A stretch of DNA of 64,000 nt from positions 30,309,321 through 30,373,320 of the forward strand of contig NC_133115.1 in NCBI RefSeq assembly GCF_022965805.1, written 5' to 3'. The notes beneath the pieces were generated by a model, which saw nothing but the letters and a program-made list of their open reading frames with translations, was not told the DNA's origin and made no database searches. Source of the stretch: Primulina eburnea. Lineage: Eukaryota > Streptophyta > Magnoliopsida > Lamiales > Gesneriaceae. Of the stretch, positions 13,001 to 25,680 are shown one piece after another (within the stretch, counting starts at the first letter, position 1; each line of letters starts with the position of its first letter). A program made the translations under genes and the position numbers.

Positions 13001-16000
13001 GATGTGGAGTGCAATATATCTCTACTTCTCTACATTGTACTGTTAACATTATTTCCTTAGTTGTAATATTTAGACAGGGAAAACTGCTTCTGGATGATTT
13101 CTTTGATCAAAATTCAGTTACTTTCATTCATTTTCTGTTTGACAAGCACGCGCTAACTTCATCCATGTTACATGTTGGCCAGCTTCTGCAGGACAGATTT
13201 GAAGTTTTGCTCCTGTTCTGATGACACAACTGTTAAAGTCTGGGACTTTGCTAGGTGTCAAGAGGAGCGATCATTATCCGGTAATGTCCACAAAGTGTCG
13301 ATCAAGGACTGATTTTATTTTGACTATGTTTACTCTTGGCTGTTGCAGTATTTCTTTATTTCCCCGTATGGGCTACACGAGGAAATGGTTAAATCACTGA
13401 ACGATAGCATTTGACCCAAGATTAGAGAATACTTTGCAAAATTTCTGTTGCTGCCTATGGAAATCACCAATTCTCAGCCATATGGTGCTGATCTTTTAAG
13501 CTGACTATTTTGGATAAACCTCTGATTTTAGAATAGCCATGATTTTATGGTCTGACATCTCATGAATACACCAGACAAGTCCTCAACTGCATCAATTTTT
13601 CTTTCCATTACATGATGCGACCCAGAATTATTTAAATGTTATCTTTTAATATCATACACACAAAAGATCAGTTGATAGGTATCATCTTTCCCTGCAAAAG
13701 TTATCCTATAGATGAAGGAAAAGTTAAATAAAACAGGGATCTGCCGGTTCGAAATGGTAACTTATGCATGGTGGTCATGGTTGGGATATAAGTGCGATTA
13801 CTGACACACTACAAACGTATCACTTCTACAACCTAATGCTCACATAAAATAACCTATAAATTTCTTGTGTCATTTGAACTCAGGCAGGCCACGGTTGGGA
13901 TGTAAAGTGTGTTGACTGGCATCCTAGCAAGTCATTATTGGTCTCGGGTGCGTGCTCTATCACTTCAGTCATTTTGAAACTCTTTAGTTTATGTGAATCG
14001 TATTGTTAGCAAATGAAGTGGTGTATTTTCACAGGTGGGAAGGACAATCTTGTCAAGCTATGGGATGCTAAGTCGGGGAGAGAACTCTGTTCATTGTAAT
14101 CAACTGGCTATTGCACATTCTTTTTTAAATCAAATTTCAGTTACATTTAAATTTCATAGCTTGATTTAATTGAACACAAGTTTTGGCTTGTCAGTCATGG
14201 ACACAAGAATACAGTTCTGTGTGTGAGTTGGAATCAAAACGGTAATTGGGTCTTAACAGCTTCAAAAGACCAAATCATCAAGGTAATACTGTCTTTTACT
14301 TCTATATGGTCCTTAATTGAAATGCTGTCCCCCATGTCTTATTGTCTCCGTCAATGCGTAAGAAGTTGAAAGGTTGGATAGTGGAGGGGTTGAAATTTAA
14401 AAAAGAACGGGAATATGCAAGACTTCAATTATTTCTCTACGGTTCTTGAGAATTTTTTTCGCTGTCAGCTTTATGATATAAGGGCGATGAAGGAGCTTCA
14501 ATCTTTTCGTGGGCACCGAAAGGATGTCACAGGTAATGAAGGTCTTAGTGCATTAGAGATGCTTTATTTTACTAGAGAATACGCATTGGTTGCTTGCGAT
14601 GCGAGTGTCATTTGTTTTTGTTTATTCATTTATATGTATCGGCTCTTAAGAAATGTCACAAGACTTTTAGATGTACATTTAGCTTAATAGATTTTTAGGT
14701 GTCCATTTATTTAGGGTTTTTAGGTTTATTTATGATTTATGAATATAAACAATAGTACATTAAATGAAAGGGTTTAGTTCTCATTTTCATAGGGAGAGAT
14801 ATTAAATAGGTATACAGATATCCAGTATTCAGCTTCTATCTCGACATTCTTCCTCATGCCAGAATCAAATTCATAGTTTGGAGCACGAAGATGAAAACAA
14901 GCTAGCTTATTCTTTTAGAAGATTTGGCTATTTGTGTTGAAGGAGCGGAAGAAGTTTGAATCTGTTAACTTGCTGAATGAGAGAGCTCTCTACCTTCTTC
15001 GCTTTTGCACCAGCCTCTGAGACCACACTTTTCTTTTTGATATTCCAAGTCGCATTAACTTCTGATACATAATACAATAATCTGGTGTTGATTTTCTACC
15101 TTTACCAGCTTCTTAACTTGAGTCCGAATAGATTTCAATATTAAGATGTTTTTAGTTTTGTGATGTATACATTTCACTTGAGATTTTTTAATGTTAGTAT
15201 CTTAAGTAGCCTTCCAATGAACAACCTTAAGCTTCTTCAAGAATTCTGTTGCAAATGGCATCACATGATGCCAACACTTACTTTCACCATTGTTATTTAA
15301 TAACAGTATAATCACATCTCGCGAAATGTATCTTGCAAGTTACGCAGATCTCCTATGCAGAGCATGAACATACAATTCAAATGTTTATGACTTAAATATT
15401 CCATTCATTCAATTTCAACATTGTTTTAGCTAGGGATTTAACGATATTGGCTTAAGAGTTATACTTTTAATCACTAGATAATAGATTAACATCCTAAACG
15501 AAAAAATTAAGCTTTCAGTGAAAGAAGATTGACAATATTTCTTCACGCGTTGTGGTACACTATTTGTGTGTACTATATCCAGAGATTCATTTTCATCTAT
15601 AATTGTGCATGATGGCTCATGACCACATACTTATTCATTGTCCTTTCACGAGCTGTCTTTGGTTTAGAGCTTTGGAGGATATGAGTTTGGTATGGGTAAT
15701 TCCAAGATTTTCGCACGAGCTATTTGCTGTAGATCTTGGACGTGAACTGAGAAAGAAGTGTAGAATTTTTTGTACAGTGATTATTCATTGTATTTGTTGC
15801 TCAGTTTGGTTGTAGCGGAATAGAATGATTTTCGACAATCTATAATGGTAAGTTGAAGAGTGTTTGGACAATATTAAGATTTGAGTATCTAGCTGGATTG
15901 AGAAGCATATAGAGTCGAAGAATTTTTTGATCTCACATTTATTGAAGGATTGGAGTTATATATGTTGTTGATCATGGCATTGTTTTTCCTTTTCTCCTGT

Positions 16001-19000
16001 GCGATCACTTGTCTGCTTCTTGTAATTAATAACTTTAATTATTTAATATAATTTCGTTTCCGATAAAAAAAGAGACTGCAAGTTGAACAAGTAGATTGGG
16101 AATACAAAATACAGATATTCTCTTAATGAAAATAAAGTTTCTGTATGACCAGTTGCATTAAGGTCTTTGCAGTGTGTGGATGTAATTATATCTGGTAGTT
16201 TCTTCTTGATGTCTTGTGTGAGAGCTGTAAACCAAAAAGTCGAGGCTTGGTGATTTGAGAACCTGGAATGTTTGTTTGGTTTAAAGCTTAATTATATAAT
16301 TTGGAATCTTTCTTAGGATAAAGCTTGAAACAAGTAAAATAGATAAACAGTGGCTAAATCTGACTTTTCTGATTAATTATTTATTTGACTGGCTTTTATT
16401 ATTGCTCTTATACATATTTTGGTTTAATCTGATCCTGCATTTGTATTTTAATTATCACAGCACTAGCTTGGCATCCATTTCATGAAGACTACTTTGTTAG
16501 TGGGAGTTTTGATGGATCAATTTTCCATTGGCTGGTTGGGTAAATTGTTCGCTGTGATCCTTGATATTTCTGTATAGTTTTATGTTGAAGTCCTTGAGTT
16601 TCAACTCTTACTTTCCAAGTGTGCAAATCACTGCTTCTCTTCAAAACCTTTTATGGATGACTTTACATGTATATCTTGTTCAATGGATGAAGATTGTTTA
16701 ATCTTTTATTGAGATTTGTTATGGTAAGGAGCTTCCAAGGAGGCTTCTATTTTTTTGGTTTTGGAATACTTGATCAATTCATTGACAACAAATTTTGATG
16801 CAATGCCTCAAAGTAGGTAAATTGATTAATAACACCATAAACTTGCCAAAGCATGGTAGATCTCTATGTTTCAAATCAGGTCATTCAAATGATGCTAATT
16901 TAATTAAAAAAATCAGTTTTAGTTATCGAATTTTTATAAAAGTTAGTTAAATTTTTGGTGAAAAATAGATTAAATATTAAATTGTTTATAAATAAAAAAT
17001 TGAGTAGTTTATGAATTTTCAAATCATACAAAATGTTAAACCCTTCATCTTTGCTCTTTAATCTGCTCGTTTCTTGAATACAAATTTCGCATATTCACTT
17101 TGTTATGTTGATGAAAATAGTTGCATATTTAATTCTGCAAGTTAATACTTGTGGTTATTAAATATTTTAGACTTATTGTTGAGTGAGAAGAGCTAGTTTT
17201 ATATCCATTCTTCTGTTTTTTGGTTGCAACCAATCTTTTTATACACGCCACAATAATTTTCTTAGCTGTAATATTAATTAGCAATACTTTTTTTGAAATT
17301 TAATTTTCATTTTCCAGCATTAGTTTTCTTATGCAGAAGGAGAAATTTTAATTATTTATGGGCAGAACTTGTCAAAACTGTGACAGAAGAGGTTCTTTCA
17401 CAATTCTTCATAAGAACCGAAACTATGGTGGTTGTGCGTCATTGTTTCCTGTATAGACTATAGAGTATTTCAAGATAACATGGATACACATGAATTCTGA
17501 GCACCGCTCTTTACTAATTTCTAGCTTTCTGTTACCTGCTGACATCTTGTGAAAATTGAGGATTATTAAATTATTCGAGTTTTGTCATATTTAAGTATCT
17601 TTCACCATTTGGATTTCCTAAAAAGTTTTTGATTTGGTTGTTGCTTTGTATAAGCAATACTAAGGCTTCTAATTTCTCTGCAGTACGGGTATGATGTGCT
17701 CTACTGGCAGCATGAAAGTTGCGAGGGAATATCCATTAATTGTCGCCAATTCTCATCTTATTTTATGTGGGCAGGCATGAATCTCCCCAGGTTGAAATAC
17801 AGAATGCGCATGATAACAGTGTTTGGGACCTTGCATGGCATCCTATTGGATACATTCTATGCAGGTAACAATTTATCTGTAAGCAGATATTTGACGTGTG
17901 TTACTGTGTATGAGTGCATGTTAAGAATGTCGGGAAGTACAGTGTTGCTTTTGTCCATTTAAAATAGAAATAGCAGTAGACATCTCAATTTTTCATGTCA
18001 TTCTAATTTGTTTTTTGAGAAATTGTATGGCCTGAAAAAGAGCTTTGTTTTCTGTATTTTTTCTTTACATTTTTTTATCGTTTCAATGATTATACTGGTT
18101 TTACATTTATTTCGGTCTTAACTTGGATGAAATCTAGCATTCATTAAATGTTCCAGATTTGTGGTGCTTGAAACCAATGTTTTTTTTTGATCAGAAACTA
18201 TTATTTTATTAGAATAATGTAATTAAGTTACATATCAGGTGGATGAGTGATCCACAATCCACCTCAAGAAATAAATACTACTGATTTTTAAGAGCAAACA
18301 AAACACTAATCCTTAACTAAGTCGGATAGCAGTTGATGCTGAAACGAGGGTATGGTAAGTGTCCATCTCGCGACTCTTAATCTGATCTTCTCCCATAAAT
18401 CCTCCCAAGAGTTTTCCGTGTCGTTGAAAATTCTGTTATTGCGCTCCATCCATGTCGACCAAAAGATACAATGAATAATAATGCTCCAGAAATTCCTAAG
18501 TCCCTTGTCAGTGAGATATCCATGCTCCATAAGAAACACGTCTTTCGAATTTTGAGGAAAAGTCCACTCGAATCATGAAAGAATAAACCATGATGTGACT
18601 AAAACAGTCTTTGTTTATTTGGTACTTGATTGATGTTGGTCTTCAAAAAATACAACAATCGTTCTTATACAACTAAGTTAACGTCTTGCTGCTATTTTTT
18701 TCACCCTTTTTTTTACAATCCTGGTTTGAGAGACTACTGCATCTGTAGGATATATGTAGTTTCTTCAATTTTTCCTCTGAGAATTTTCATGATCCCTGCT
18801 GAATTATGAATTTATAAGAGTGGGGCCTACAGAAGTAGAGGAGATCCCCCTTTCACTTGAACGTGTCTGATTCCTTAAGTTTTCTCTTATATCAACTGTA
18901 AAAACTTAAAGAAAATACTATACTTAGGAACATGATTTCGACTAAACGTTATCTGTTTTTGGGTTGTTAGGAAGATTAGCAGAGCTAGATGCCATTGCTA

Positions 19001-22000
19001 CACATTGAGCTTTTGAACAGAATGTAATTTCTTTTGATCCAAAGTGCACCAACTATGTTTACTGAGATGTGTTTTGGGTTGTTGGAACCTTTTAGGGACA
19101 TATTTTTCTGCAGTTTTGCATCTCTGAATTAAATTTGGCTTCGAACCCTGGTGTTTGCTTTCTACTATTTCTCAGTTCCCCCTTTCTTTTAAACTTGTGT
19201 GCTGCAGTTATAGAACTTCATTTTTTCATAGCGCCTATTGTCTTCCATTTGATTCAGATTTATTTTTTCTTATTTCCATCGATCCACCGTCTCCTTTCCC
19301 ATGTAATAGTGAAGAGCGTCCCATGTAAACCAGAAATAAATAAATAAAGAGAAAAAAAACTATTTTATGCAACTACAAAGCTGGCACTTCATTGACTTTG
19401 AAGTTTTTATATTGGGTGTAGCACAAGGATTGAAGAGCTCTAAGTTAAATGTTTCCAACTGTTTTACCAGAAAGCGAAGAAGGGGAGCTATTTATGCGTG
19501 TCCATGTTTAAATAAGGCTGCCCTATCTGATCCATTGTGTTTAAAACCATAACTCTTAACAATAACAAATATTTTGAAGCATACTAAAATATAATTGTGT
19601 TGGCACATATTTATAGCCTATGTTACATTGCAAAGATATTAAATTTGGAAGTAAAATTTGAAATTATTGAAACGGCTAAATTTTCCAAAGTTTTGGGCAT
19701 TGAGCAAAGGTATGAACCAACTTGCGTGCAATACATTTTTTACTTTTCATTCAGTTTGGAAGAGCATGATCATTTGCTAGTTGTTTTAAAATTTGATATA
19801 GGTTAATTGAATAAGATTAGTTCCAAGGCGGTGAGAATGATAATTTTTCAACCGACTGTACTTGTTTTTTTTGCAGTGGAGGAAATGATCATGCAACAAA
19901 ATTTTGGTGCAGAAACAGGCCTGGTGACACTTCACGTGATAAATTCATCCCTGGACAAAATCAAGGTTAATTTTCACTTGGATATAATGTGTCATTTTCC
20001 AATTGCGTCGTTGGCCTATTTCAGAACTAGTATAAACTTGAGGTTTTTAAGATAGCTACACACTGTTTTTTAAACTGTCTTTGATGTTTTTAACATAGAT
20101 GATATTTACTGATAAAATAATGTTTACATAGAGGAGAAGATATCCTCTTAATATCTTATTGTTAATGTAATGTTTTCATTGGGACTATCTTATATTGAAC
20201 TTGTTTCTTCTCCTGGCACGTTGAACCGACAGCCGTTGAAAATTTTAGTTTTTGACAGCTCGTGACCTCTAGAAAAGTAATGTTTTAATATTTTAGTAGG
20301 TATCAGCGAGCAAAGTCCTGCTTTAGGAGGCCGGGTTCCTGGTCCTTTCCAAGTACCCGAGCTCCCGACAACCCCTGGTCCATTTGGAATGGGGTTGCCT
20401 CGGAATGAGGGAACAATCCCAGGAATTGGAGTTGCAATGCCGCTCTCTGTTAATTCTCTTGATTCATCTGTTCAAGGAGATCAGAAGGCACCCCCTCTAT
20501 CAGTTTCGATGGCTATGGGAGCCCCTCCTCTGCCGCCTGGTCCACACCCATCTCTTCTCGTGAGCAACCAACATCAGTCTTATCAACAAAATTCTGCGCA
20601 AGCCCAACATCACCAATCTTTACAGCAGCACATGTCCTCTTTGCCATTTCCGGCACAAAATCTGCCTCAGCAGCAGCCCACTTCTCGTTTACCTTTTGTA
20701 CCGCATCCTCATTTACCTCGTCCCCCACTACAGATGCAACCACATAATATGCCTGCAAATGCACCATTTTCAATGTCAGGATCTTTGCCTAATCCATCCA
20801 TGCCAAGTTCAGTCCTAGTACCAATGCCCGGTCAAATGGTAAGAAACTATGGTGGGCCAAGTGGCACAATAACACAAATTCTGCTAGATAACGACTTTGA
20901 GCTACATTTTAAATGCATTCCTGTTTCTCCATGTGATAGGGTGGTATGAATCAAATGGGTCCACCGTTGGCCCAAGGTCATTTTATGGGCATGAATCCCA
21001 TGCCTTCTGGATCAGGACCACCGGGAAATATCCCTCCAGGTGGAATTGCAAATGTGTTGCCCAACATGCAGGGCTCTTCCAACACAATTGGCATTCAAAT
21101 GTATCCTCCTGGTGGTGGCTTCAGCAGGCCTCAAGCTGGGCAGATGCCAATGATGCCTGGACTTAATCATTACCCGGTGAGTAACTTTAGGCACCACCAT
21201 TAACCGCCTGGTAAAATCTTATAATTTTGTTCCATTATATTCAGCTACGCATTACGACATCTCCTTGAAAATTGGATGTTCCCCCTTATATTTGTTATTT
21301 GCATATGACAATGCACAGATGCAGCTGGATAATAATTCCTTGTCGACTGCAGACTTACGTGGTTTTTTAAATCTGAATAGTGTCAGTAATCACTTAATCC
21401 TGTTACTAGTTTGTAAAACACGGCCTCACTGTTAAACGAAGTGAGCTCTTTGTTGTGTCTTAAAGTCTTTTAATGTACCTTTTACTGTCATCTCTGTGTA
21501 ATTGAGTCTTCTTCATACAACTAGATTCTACGACATTATGTCTTAGTGCATCTTGCTCCGACAGGCGCATATCTGGCTTTGTATCTTGCACCGCTGTAGG
21601 CTCCTATTTTTCCTGGTCTTTATCTACAATGTCTTGGGCCATGTGTCGCAGTTTTCCACTTTTTGAGTCATTTTGGCCCACACTTTACCTGATTGAGAAC
21701 GAGTATTTATGTTAAGTAATGATTATATTAAGAGATATGAAAATGAGTTTTTATAAAATATTATAAAATAAGATAATTATGTTGCTTTCTTAAAAAATGA
21801 GAAATTATTGTCCGAAAACAATAACATTGCCTGAATTTTTTCCTAGGGATCAGCATTCTAATATTGCAGAGGTGATATCTGATGCTGAAACATATCAAAT
21901 TCTTAAATAATTCCTTCAGTGGGCCAATAAAAACATTTTAACTTCTTGACGTCATTTTGTATGTCTTCATTACCGTAACAATCGTATCGATCAGAAATAT

Positions 22001-22286
22001 TTTTGGTATGTCTTCTCTTATCAATTTATCGATTTTTGTCGTCTCCGTCTCATGTGGTTAATAGGTTTCTATTGTGTCGCTATATTCAAGTATAGACTAT
22101 AGTCGTTTTGTTAATAGGTTTCTGTTGTGTCACTCTATTCAAGTTTAGACTAATGTAGTTGCTTACTACTTGCTGCAGTCTGGAAATGCGAATTCACCTG
22201 GAATGCAGACAAATTTTAGCATTCAGTCGGGGATTCCTCCACCTTTGCCCCCAGGCCCTCCACCACATGGTCAATCTCATCAGTAA
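1016..22286 (+). CDS. FY: FY, WD40 polyadenylation/flowering-time factor (WDR33 homologue), 18 exons
   Basis: Homologue of Arabidopsis FY, the WD40 subunit of the nuclear 3'-end cleavage and polyadenylation machinery that partners with FCA in flowering control. Inferred coding exons: 1016-1319, 1788-1879, 10164-10232, 10439-10543, 11497-11592, 11662-11744, 11826-11897, 13183-13280, 13888-13947, 14035-14095, 14195-14282, 14469-14532, 16461-16539, 17775-17864, 19877-19965, 20300-20838, 20940-21176, 22179-22286. All introns are GT-AG and all phases join, giving 777 residues. Residues 1-100 are His/Gln/Pro-rich. AKRMRK and [13 protein letters not shown] precede about seven WD40 repeats (roughly 165-480; [39 protein letters not shown] are visible). 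The C-terminal third is Pro/Gln-rich, with PPLPP motifs near residues 558-562 and 763-767, the type bound by the FCA WW domain. Exon 3 reads ILMFQPN where the family usually has ARTWQRD. Intron 2 is 8.3 kb because of a LINE. The family assignment is very secure; a few splice sites could move slightly. Confidence 0.96.
2317..2333. repeat. Left target-site duplication of the LINE
   Basis: AATTGAACATCACAATT is repeated exactly at 8648-8664. The outermost A residues may partly belong to the poly-A tail, so the true length is about 15-17 bp. Confidence 0.93.
2716..4917 (+). pseudogene. LINE ORF1 (nucleic-acid-binding protein), one premature stop
   Basis: One reading frame runs from ATG 2716 to TGA 4915-4917 (about 733 codons), interrupted by a single TGA at 4045-4047. 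The middle contains [12 protein letters not shown] followed by an [15 protein letters not shown] segment, which matches the conserved block of ORF1 proteins (DUF4283-like) in plant LINEs. The C-terminal half is rich in acidic and polar residues and low in order. No CCHC knuckle was recognised. The role in the family is binding element RNA and supporting retrotransposition; here the stop removes about 40% of the protein. Its terminal TGA overlaps the ATG of ORF2 (ATGA at 4914-4917). Confidence 0.85.
4914..8550 (+). pseudogene. LINE ORF2 endonuclease/reverse transcriptase, one frameshift
   Basis: ORF2 starts at ATG 4914 with [12 protein letters not shown], the N-terminal signature of the apurinic-type endonuclease. 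LQETK and GGDFNVV endonuclease motifs follow. The frame breaks at about 5449-5453 and resumes one register away as [10 protein letters not shown], then TSDHFPI. Downstream come the reverse transcriptase blocks (KAPGPDGYT, the FRPISL region, [11 protein letters not shown] with the catalytic ADD), and near 8165-8235 a C-x2-C ... H-x4-C zinc-knuckle region (WCVLCRNG ... LLHC). It ends at TAA 8548-8550. Apart from the single shift the 1,200-odd codons are open, which suggests recent decay. The family makes the nick and copies its own RNA at the target. Confidence 0.92.
8648..8664. repeat. Right target-site duplication of the LINE
   Basis: Exact copy of the 17 bases at 2317-2333, directly after the A-rich 3' end of the LINE. 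It marks the insertion boundary. Confidence 0.93.
15560..16071 (+). mobile_element. 5'-truncated LINE 3' end in FY intron 12
   Basis: The translation around 15603-15960 ([16 protein letters not shown], then [19 protein letters not shown] across stops) follows the C-terminal zinc-knuckle part of the LINE at 2334-8647 almost block by block. It is followed by a similar 3' tail and a run of seven A at 16065-16071. Several stops show it is dead. The 5' edge is approximate and no clear target-site duplication was found. Sense orientation relative to FY. Confidence 0.82.
18181..18580 (-). mobile_element. 5'-truncated LINE 3' end in FY intron 14, antisense
   Basis: On the minus strand, 18539-18306 reads [20 protein letters not shown] and continues with [17 protein letters not shown], matching the last part of the full-length LINE ORF2. 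It terminates at TAA near 18306. The 3' tail includes the GGTGGAT...CACC element seen in the full copy, and a T run at 18181-18190 is the reverse of its poly-A tail. The frame stays open about 40 codons upstream of 18539. Boundaries are approximate. Confidence 0.82.
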
Positions 22287-23406
22287 AATCACTTTAGTTA
22301 GTTATGTTTTGTATCCAGCCCTTAGGCAGGAAAATGGTGGACACATAATCATTGTAACCTGAATCTGTCATGACGAAATTTTACTGATTTATAGCTAGTC
22401 AGGCGTTAAATTATTTCTGATTCTTGTACTGGGTTTTATATATTGCCAAATTATTGTCAGGTGAGAATTGAAGATTAATTTGTGTTCAGCGTGGACTCAT
22501 TGGTTTTGATTTCTCTGAATACTTGGTTACTTGAAAGTGTACTGGATTCTACGTGTAATAGAAGTTCTCATTCGAGAAAATGTCGTCATTTGCAGTGTGT
22601 ACATTCCATGTCTTGTTATTACGATATATCGAACGTTAATCCGTTTAGAAATGAGTAGGGGAGAGGGATTCAAAGCCATAGCGTTTAAGAATTCGTAAAG
22701 GAGTATGCCTAATAAACCAAAATTTGTATTACATTTGTGGGCGAAAAGTTCATCTTAACCGTCTATCGATATGCAATACCTACTGATTTAGTAATCTGAT
22801 CCTCTCTCGCTAGAACCAGAATCAGCCACGCGTTCACCTCCAATCATATTGTAGACGACCCTTCTTGCGACATATTTTTCAGATCTGAAGTCATATCAAA
22901 ATATTTTCATGACATATTTTTCAGATCTGAAGTCATATCAAAATATTTTCAAATAAAATATATTTTTCCAAATCTGGATCCAAAAAAATCTCCAAAACTT
23001 TAAACAAATATCAACGATTCAAGCATGAGTATCTCTGATATCACTTTCTCGGAAAAATTCACATAAACCACACAATCCATTATGTTAAATCATTAAGAAT
23101 CTAACTGAAAACATAAGTAGAAGCGTATCTGGAACTATAATCCTGAATTTTTTAGAATATGTCTTTGATCTTCCAGATCTATATACTTTTTTCCTTAAAA
23201 GAATAATTTAGTTTTCTCTTCTACACTATTTTCTTAATGAGAGAGAATAAGGAACATGATTACACGTGATTTGGGGAACATGACTCATATATAGATAATG
23301 TCTGTCTCTATTTTCTGATATTTTTGTTCTAGTCAATCGTAAAAACAGAAATTATACTTTCGTCTTTACACATTAAAGACCCACAATCTATTAGATACAT
23401 TAAAGC
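22287..23406. other. FY 3' flank and intergenic DNA
   Basis: Holds the presumed FY 3' UTR (first few hundred bases) and AT-rich intergenic DNA up to the Mutator-like element. Apart from a 42-bp direct duplication at 22869-22951, no gene, RNA or element was recognised. Confidence 0.55.
22869..22951. repeat. 42-bp direct duplication
   Basis: Two adjacent, essentially identical copies beginning GACATATTTTTCAGATC at 22869 and 22911. Looks like a simple local tandem duplication in intergenic DNA. Confidence 0.85.
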
Positions 23407-23415
23407 CTAATAATC

Positions 23416-23808
23416 GGGTCTTTTAACAGATTATAGCAATTTCTATTCTCCATTAACAATCTACGGTAGTTTTCAAAAACTTATTAAAATATTGTAAAAA
23501 AAAATTTTAAAAAAAGTAAAACTTTTACTCCCCCGCCCTTCCAAATGGGGGGCGGGGAGGGAGTAATTGTTTCACCTCCCCCGCCTGTAGGGGAGGGTGG
23601 GGAGGGTAGAAACTAATTTTAAATTCTCCCCCGCATGTCGTACAAGTAGGGGAGAGTTAATTATTTTTAAAATATTGCCCGCCTCCGCAGAAGGCAGGGC
23701 AGAAAAATTAATTTTAAATTTTAACCGCCTTTTGCATAGGCGGGGGATATATTTTTAAATTATATTATTTCAAATGCTTGCTCGCCTATTGCAGTGGCGG
23801 GCGAATTT
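23416..23808. repeat. Left terminal inverted repeat of the Mutator-like element
   Basis: Starts GGGTCTTTTAACAG and aligns, with scattered substitutions, to the reverse complement of 26778-27202. The inner part, from 23561, is the founder-like copy of the tandem units. It contains several short GC-rich palindromes separated by TTAATTTTAAATT-like spacers. Confidence 0.9.
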
Positions 23809-25680
23809 AAATACTTTAAAAGTAGAATTCTTCTATATATATACATGAGAAGTTCACTCACATTTTGTATTCAAAAGTTTGTCACTTATATTGTGTTCAA
23901 AGGTTTATCGGTATGGAGTAATTGTTTCACCTCCTCCGCCTGTAGGGGAGGGTGGGGAAGGTAGAAATTAATTTTAAATTCTCCCTCGCATGTCGTACAG
24001 ACGGGGGAGAGTTAATTATTTTTAAAATATTGCCCGCCTCTACAGGAGGCGGGGCAGAAAAATTAATTTTAAATTTTACCCGCCTTTTGCATAGGCGGAG
24101 GATATATTTTAAATTATAAAATTTCAAATGCTGGCTCGCCTATTGCAGTGGCGGGCGAATTTAAATATTTTAAAAGTAGAATTCCTCTATATATACATGA
24201 GAAGTTCACTTACATTTTGTATTCAAAGGTTCGTCACTTATATTGTGTTCAAAGGTTTGTCGGTATGGAGTAATTGTTTCACCTCCCCCGCCTGTAGGGG
24301 AGGTTGGGGAGGATAGAAATTAATTTTAAATTCTCCCCCTTATGTCGTACAGGCGGGGGAGAGTTAATTATTATTAAAATATTGGCCGCCTCTGCAGGAG
24401 GCGGGGCAGAGAAATTGATTTTAAATTTTACCCGCCTTTTGCATAGGCGGGGGATATATTTTTAAATTATAAAATTTCAAATGCTTGCTCGCCTATTGCA
24501 GTGGCGGGCGAATTTAAATATTTTAAAAGTAGAATTCTTCTATATATATACATGAGAAGTTCACTTACATTTTGTATTCAAAAGTGTCACTTATATTGTG
24601 TTCAAAGGTTTGTCGGTATGGAGTAATTGTTTCACCTCCCCCGCCTGTAGGGGAGGCTGGGAGGGTAGAAATTAATTTTAAATTCTCCCCGCATGTCGTA
24701 CAGGCGGGGGAGAGTTAATTATTTTTAAAATATTGTCCGCCTCTGCGGGAGGCAGGGCAGAAAAATTAATTTTAAATTTTACCCGTCTTTTGCATAGGCG
24801 GGGGATATTTTTTTAAATTATAAAATTTCAAATGCTTGCTCGCCTATTGCAGTGGTGGGCGAATTTAAATATTTTAAAAGTAGAATTCTTCTATATATAT
24901 ACATGAGAAGTTCACTTACATTTTGTATTCAAAAGTGTCACTTATATTGTGTTCAAAGGTTTGTCGGTACAGAGTAATTGTTTCACCTCCCCCGCTTGTA
25001 GGGGAGGCTGGGGAGGGTAGAAATTAATTTTAAATTCTCCCCCGCATGTCGTACAGGTGGGGGAGAGTTAATTATTTTTAAAATATTGCCCGCCTCTGCA
25101 GGAGACGGGGCAGAAAATTAATTTTAAATTTTACCCGTCTTTTGCATAGGCGGGGGATATATTTTTAAATTATAAAATTTCAAATGCTTGCTCGCCTATT
25201 GCAGTGGCGGGAGAATTTAAATATTTTAAAAGTAGAATTCTTCTATATATATACATGAGAAGTTCACTTACATTTTGTATTCAAAGGTTTGTCACTTATA
25301 TTGTTTTCAAAGGTTTGTCGGTATGGAGTAATTGTTTCACCTCCCCCACCTATAGAGGAGGCTGGGGAGGGTAGAAATTAATTTTAAATTCTTTTCCGCA
25401 TGTCGTACAGGCGGGGGAGAGTTAATTATTTTTAAAATATTGCCCGCCTCTGCAGGAGGCGGGGCAGAAAAATTAATTTTAAATTTTTGTCGTCTTTTGC
25501 ATAGGCGGGGGATATATTTTTAAATTATAAAATTTCAAATGCTTGCTCGCCTATTGCAGTGGCGGGCGAATTTAAATATTTTTAAATTAGAATTCTGCTA
25601 TATATATACATGACAAGTTCACTTACATTTTGTATTCAAAGGATTGTCACTTATATTATGTTCAAAGGTTTGTCGGTATG
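23561..25680. repeat. Six tandem units of about 353 bp with hairpin arrays
   Basis: Units begin at the shared GAGTAATTGTTTCAC at about 23561, 23916, 24268, 24621, 24972 and 25326, giving periods of 351-355 bp. Each contains the same order of GC-rich palindromes, including CTCCCCCGC/GCGGGGGAG, CCCGCCTC/GAGGCGGG, CCCGCCT/AGGCGGG and CGCC/GGCG stems, set in AT-rich spacers. Each then has a CTATATATA box and ends GTTTGTCGGTATG. Units differ by a few point changes and small indels. A seventh unit is not begun at 25681. Confidence 0.93.

Noticed and set aside
23561..25680. CRISPR-like look of regularly spaced repeats
   Set aside because: The units are 353 bp, have no variable spacers, lie in a plant genome and inside transposon TIRs with a 9-bp duplication.
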